Position numbers and translations under genes: made by a program. Below, piece after piece: positions 5,225-7,464 of a stretch of 7,464 nt of DNA. Numbering within the stretch: the stretch's first letter is position 1; each line of letters begins with the position of its first letter. The DNA lies in assembly GCA_030668025.1 (NCBI GenBank), contig DAOUUT010000187.1, positions 1-7,464 of the forward strand, given 5' to 3'. Origin of the DNA: Promethearchaeota archaeon. Lineage in GTDB: Archaea > Asgardarchaeota > Lokiarchaeia > Sigynarchaeales > SOKP01. Under the pieces are notes generated by a model. The model did no database searches and had not been told where the DNA came from. It saw only the letters and a program-made list of their open reading frames with translations.

Positions 5225-6529
5225 TTAAATGAATGGGTTCTTATCTCTGAATATTTTTTCTTTATATTCTTTTAACGAAGGAGGACAAAGCTCTTTTTCA
5301 GTAGCTTTTTTTTTAAGTGTTTTCATGATTTCTGCTAAATCAACTCCCACAGGACACCAATTCTTACAATTTTCGCAACCTGTGCATAAAAATAAACCAT
5401 CTTTAACAGCAGCTTCGATTCCATTATGAATATAATCTCGAACGATGTTTATTGCTCCAATACCGTATTTTGATGCATAGATATTACCAAATGCTCGAGA
5501 AGCTGTGCATACATAATCACAACTTTTACATGCGATACATTTTAAAATATCTTTATAAAATAGATTTTCTTTTGCTGCTTTAATTCTCCAGTCATCTACA
5601 AATATTACAACTACTTCTTTCGCACCATACATCCCAAAAACGCGCTTCCCTTGAATATCGGAAGTATTTGATGCCGCGGATATAAAACTAATGTAAGCTC
5701 CATCTACATTATTAATTCTCTCATGTATTTTAGATACAATTAGAGCATCGAAAACATTTGGCACGATTTTTTGTATTCCTACTACAACGATGTGTTTCTC
5801 AGTCGCCCTAGTTAAGAGACTTATATTCCCTTCGTTCTCAATTAGAACGATAGAACCATCATTTGCAGAAATTGCATTAGCCGATGTAAGAGAAACTTTA
5901 ACATCGTTAAGTAATTCGGGTCGATAATTCTTCCTATAGTAGGCCACGATTGCTTCTGCTTTCGCTTCTACATCTATTCCATATTTTTCTTTCATTTTTG
6001 CAACGATTTCGGTTTCAGTAAATTGAACTCCAGGAGCTAAAGTGAAACTTGGATGTTTGTAATCAAATAGTTGACATAGGACGTCGCCTAAATCTGTTTC
6101 TTTAATTTCTATTTTATTTTTCTTTAAAACATCAATTATTCCTATATCCTTTGCTTCCAAAGATTTTGATTTGTATAATACTTTATTATCTCCTAACTCT
6201 TCCATAAAGAATTTTTGGGCTTCTTCGTTTGTTTTGGCGTAATAAACCTTAAATTTATTAGCCTTACGCATCACCTCTATACATTTTTTTACATGTTCCT
6301 CAATATTTTCAACGAAATCTTCACGTATTTTGGTAAGATGTTCTTTGTGTGCTTCAACAAATTCTCTACTAGTATCTTCGTAAAGATATCGTAAATCGAA
6401 GGATCGATACTTACCTAAGCTTGCTAACTTCCAAATGGCCCCAAACTTGCTGTAGACTGAATCTTTATCGTTTAATTGTTCTATTTTTTCTTTTACTTCT
6501 TTATATAACTCTTTTCCTTTCTCACTCAT
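5225..6529 (-). CDS. LutB-like LUD-domain protein with two [4Fe-4S] motifs
   Basis: This 434-residue protein matches the full LutB/LldF architecture: an LUD domain (about 60-315) followed by a bacterial-ferredoxin-type region. Seen: LEAKDIGI and ETDLGDVLCQL (about 124-154), HPSFTLAPG (159-167), SANAISANDGSIVLIENEGN (216-235) and HIVVVGIQKIVP (246-257). Two cluster motifs follow, C331-x2-C334-x2-C337-x3-C341 and C382-x2-C385-x2-C388-x3-C392-P. LutB works with LutA (CCG protein) and LutC in oxidation of L-lactate; relatives serve other hydroxy-acid dehydrogenases as electron carriers. The start ATG overlaps the stop of the upstream CCG gene as ATGA, and AGAGGAT (6538-6544) supplies an SD 8 bases away, so the two are translationally coupled. 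Cytoplasmic; no membrane segments seen. No LutC, flavin oxidase or permease is in the window, so the actual substrate is unknown. Confidence 0.92.
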   Translation of the reverse strand: MSEKGKELYKEVKEKIEQLNDKDSVYSKFGAIWKLASLGKYRSFDLRYLYEDTSREFVEAHKEHLTKIREDFVENIEEHVKKCIEVMRKANKFKVYYAKTNEEAQKFFMEELGDNKVLYKSKSLEAKDIGIIDVLKKNKIEIKETDLGDVLCQLFDYKHPSFTLAPGVQFTETEIVAKMKEKYGIDVEAKAEAIVAYYRKNYRPELLNDVKVSLTSANAISANDGSIVLIENEGNISLLTRATEKHIVVVGIQKIVPNVFDALIVSKIHERINNVDGAYISFISAASNTSDIQGKRVFGMYGAKEVVVIFVDDWRIKAAKENLFYKDILKCIACKSCDYVCTASRAFGNIYASKYGIGAINIVRDYIHNGIEAAVKDGLFLCTGCENCKNWCPVGVDLAEIMKTLKKKATEKELCPPSLKEYKEKIFRDKNPFI

Positions 6530-7263
6530 ATTATTGGATCCTCTTGATTCATTACTTTAATTATAAAATCCTCAAACTTAATTACAGGTTTTTTTATACT
6601 ATTTTCTTCTCGTACTCTTTTTAATGCAGTATAACAGAATGGACAAGCTGTCAACAAAGCTTTTCCTTTCCTCATTTGATCAAAAATCGATTTAGCATTA
6701 TAATCGCTATTTTCTTTATAAGTAGCATAAACACCTCCGCCAGCTCCACAACAAATACTATTAATTTTAGTATTTTCCATTTCAAATAATTCTATATTTT
6801 CAATTGAGTTGATAATTTCTCTTGGTTCTTCGATGATAGGTGTAATAGCATTTCTTAGATGGCAAGCATCGTGATAATTGACAGTTATTTTTTTTCCAGA
6901 ATGCTTTAAATTCAACTTCTTTAAATTTTCAGGTGTAGCTATAAATTGTAAAAGGTGTTTAACTTCGATGTTGAAATCAGAACCCAAATATTGTTTATAA
7001 TAGCGAGTTAGATAATTATAACAACCTGCGCAAATCGTAACAATTTTAGAAACATCATTTGATTTAAACCAATTATTCACAAATTCTACATGTTTCTTTA
7101 ATTCTTCGTCGCTTGAAATGTGATAAGATAACGCACCACAACAGGGGACACCATCAAGTATTTCGTAGTCTTCGTCTAGGAATTTAATGATCTTTATTCC
7201 ATTTTCGCAAGTTTCGTTATATTTTGAGCTTGATAAACACCCTAAATAAATTAACTTTCTCAT
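6526..7263 (-). CDS. CCG-domain iron-sulfur protein (HdrB/LutA/GlpC-like)
   Basis: This 245-residue protein carries two CCG (DUF224-type) cysteine motifs: C9 ... CCG 41-43 ... C78-x2-C81, and C134 (in NYHDACHLRN) ... CCG 171-173 followed by AGGG ... C207-P-F-C210. Such motifs in HdrB bind noncubane [4Fe-4S] clusters at a disulfide-reducing site; in LutA, GlcF and GlpC relatives they serve electron transfer from hydroxy-acid oxidation. The length equals LutA/LldE (about 240). It is the first gene of a two-gene operon with the LUD protein, which points to a LutAB-like electron-transfer complex rather than a heterodisulfide reductase, whose HdrA and HdrC partners are absent here. ATG 7263 has no SD; a TATA-like box about 25 bases upstream suggests a leaderless mRNA. 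The product starts MRKLIYLGC, placing the first Cys as expected for the family. Confidence 0.92.
   Translation of the reverse strand: MRKLIYLGCLSSSKYNETCENGIKIIKFLDEDYEILDGVPCCGALSYHISSDEELKKHVEFVNNWFKSNDVSKIVTICAGCYNYLTRYYKQYLGSDFNIEVKHLLQFIATPENLKKLNLKHSGKKITVNYHDACHLRNAITPIIEEPREIINSIENIELFEMENTKINSICCGAGGGVYATYKENSDYNAKSIFDQMRKGKALLTACPFCYTALKRVREENSIKKPVIKFEDFIIKVMNQEDPII
6538..6544 (-). promoter_or_regulatory. Shine-Dalgarno site for the LUD gene
   Basis: AGAGGAT on the minus strand, inside the end of the CCG gene, lies 8 bases before ATG 6529. It shows that SD-led initiation is used for downstream operon genes in this genome and serves as an internal control for the ATA start at 3151. 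Confidence 0.6.
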
Positions 7264-7282
7264 AATTTAATTAACTTTTTAG

Positions 7283-7292
7283 TTTTAATTAA
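7283..7292 (-). promoter_or_regulatory. TATA-like box of the CCG/LUD operon
   Basis: On the minus strand TTAATTAAAA lies 20-29 bases before ATG 7263, the distance expected for leaderless transcription. A second candidate (TTAAATAAAATAA) lies further upstream. The rest of 7264-7464 is AT-rich and holds no secure gene; a short open plus-strand frame runs off the right edge (see findings). Confidence 0.4.
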
Positions 7293-7464
7293 GATTTGAT
7301 GTTATTTTATTTAAGAATAATTGTAGAAAGACTTAAAATAAATTAAATTGAAATATATAACGGTAAAAATATTTAAATAAAATATCAGATAAAAACTGAG
7401 TTGGTCTAAAATTCCAAAATTGTTAGAGAACGAAGAAAAGAATTTTTCATTATTCCTAAATAAA

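Noticed and set aside
5229..5429. Plus-strand 66-residue open frame over the end of the LUD gene
   Set aside because: It is antisense to the second ferredoxin motif and looks like a shadow of it.
6421..6624. Plus-strand hydrophobic 67-residue open frame
   Set aside because: The hydrophobicity is the expected complement of AT-rich, Lys/Glu-rich coding sequence around the CCG/LUD overlap.
7299..7346. Small plus-strand frame from ATG 7299
   Set aside because: It closes after 15 codons, has no SD and lies in the operon promoter region.
1..7464. tRNA, rRNA, CRISPR array, insertion sequence or riboswitch
   Set aside because: I saw no regularly spaced direct repeats, transposase-like product, tRNA cloverleaf or G+C-rich structured RNA in any spacer; all spacers are short (at most about 200 bases) and AT-rich.

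Overview
The window is AT-rich DNA (roughly one third G+C by eye) that reads as archaeal. First genes of transcription units lack a Shine-Dalgarno (SD) sequence and have BRE/TATA-like boxes close to the start codon. The two downstream operon genes instead overlap the gene before them and carry an SD (GGAGGTG or AGAGGAT). U-runs follow several genes, and the gene content (aldehyde:ferredoxin oxidoreductase, HdrB-like CCG protein, membrane-anchored winged-helix regulator) fits an anaerobic archaeon. An Asgard or related lineage is a guess; no rRNA or other marker is present to fix it.

Layout. 1-864 (+): 3' part of a PLP-dependent amino acid deaminase/aldolase of the D-threonine aldolase/D-serine dehydratase fold; its 5' end lies outside the window. 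913-2748 (-): a complete aldehyde:ferredoxin oxidoreductase (AOR family, tungsten or molybdenum pterin), convergent with the first gene. 2749-2866: divergent promoter region. 2867-3154 (+) and 3151-4335 (+): a two-gene UxaA-family lyase split into a SAF-domain subunit and a large catalytic subunit. The large subunit appears to start at an ATA codon that overlaps the stop of the small one. 4404-4436: hairpin plus T9. 4497-5105 (+): winged-helix regulator with three predicted membrane segments. 5106-5224: convergent spacer with inverted repeats. 5225-6529 and 6526-7263 (-): a two-gene operon with an HdrB/LutA-like CCG protein first and a LutB-like LUD plus 2[4Fe-4S] protein second, joined by an ATGA overlap. 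7264-7464: promoter region of that operon, with no secure gene.

How the genes may work together. The AOR oxidises aldehydes with ferredoxin as electron acceptor. The CCG/LUD pair is an iron-sulfur electron-transfer module of the type used to oxidise hydroxy acids. The UxaA pair is a hydro-lyase (or sulfo-lyase) for a hydroxy acid. The aldolase-like protein, if active, could release an aldehyde from a hydroxy-amino acid. Together they suggest breakdown of small hydroxy, amino or sugar acids, but the genes sit in at least four transcription units and no shared pathway is demonstrated.

The most notable signal is the start of the large UxaA subunit. No ATG, GTG or TTG lies near the conserved N-terminus. 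The only plausible start is ATA at 3151, inside an ATAA stop/start overlap. Its SD-to-start spacing equals that of the LUD gene. I did not find convincing evidence of a wholly new system.
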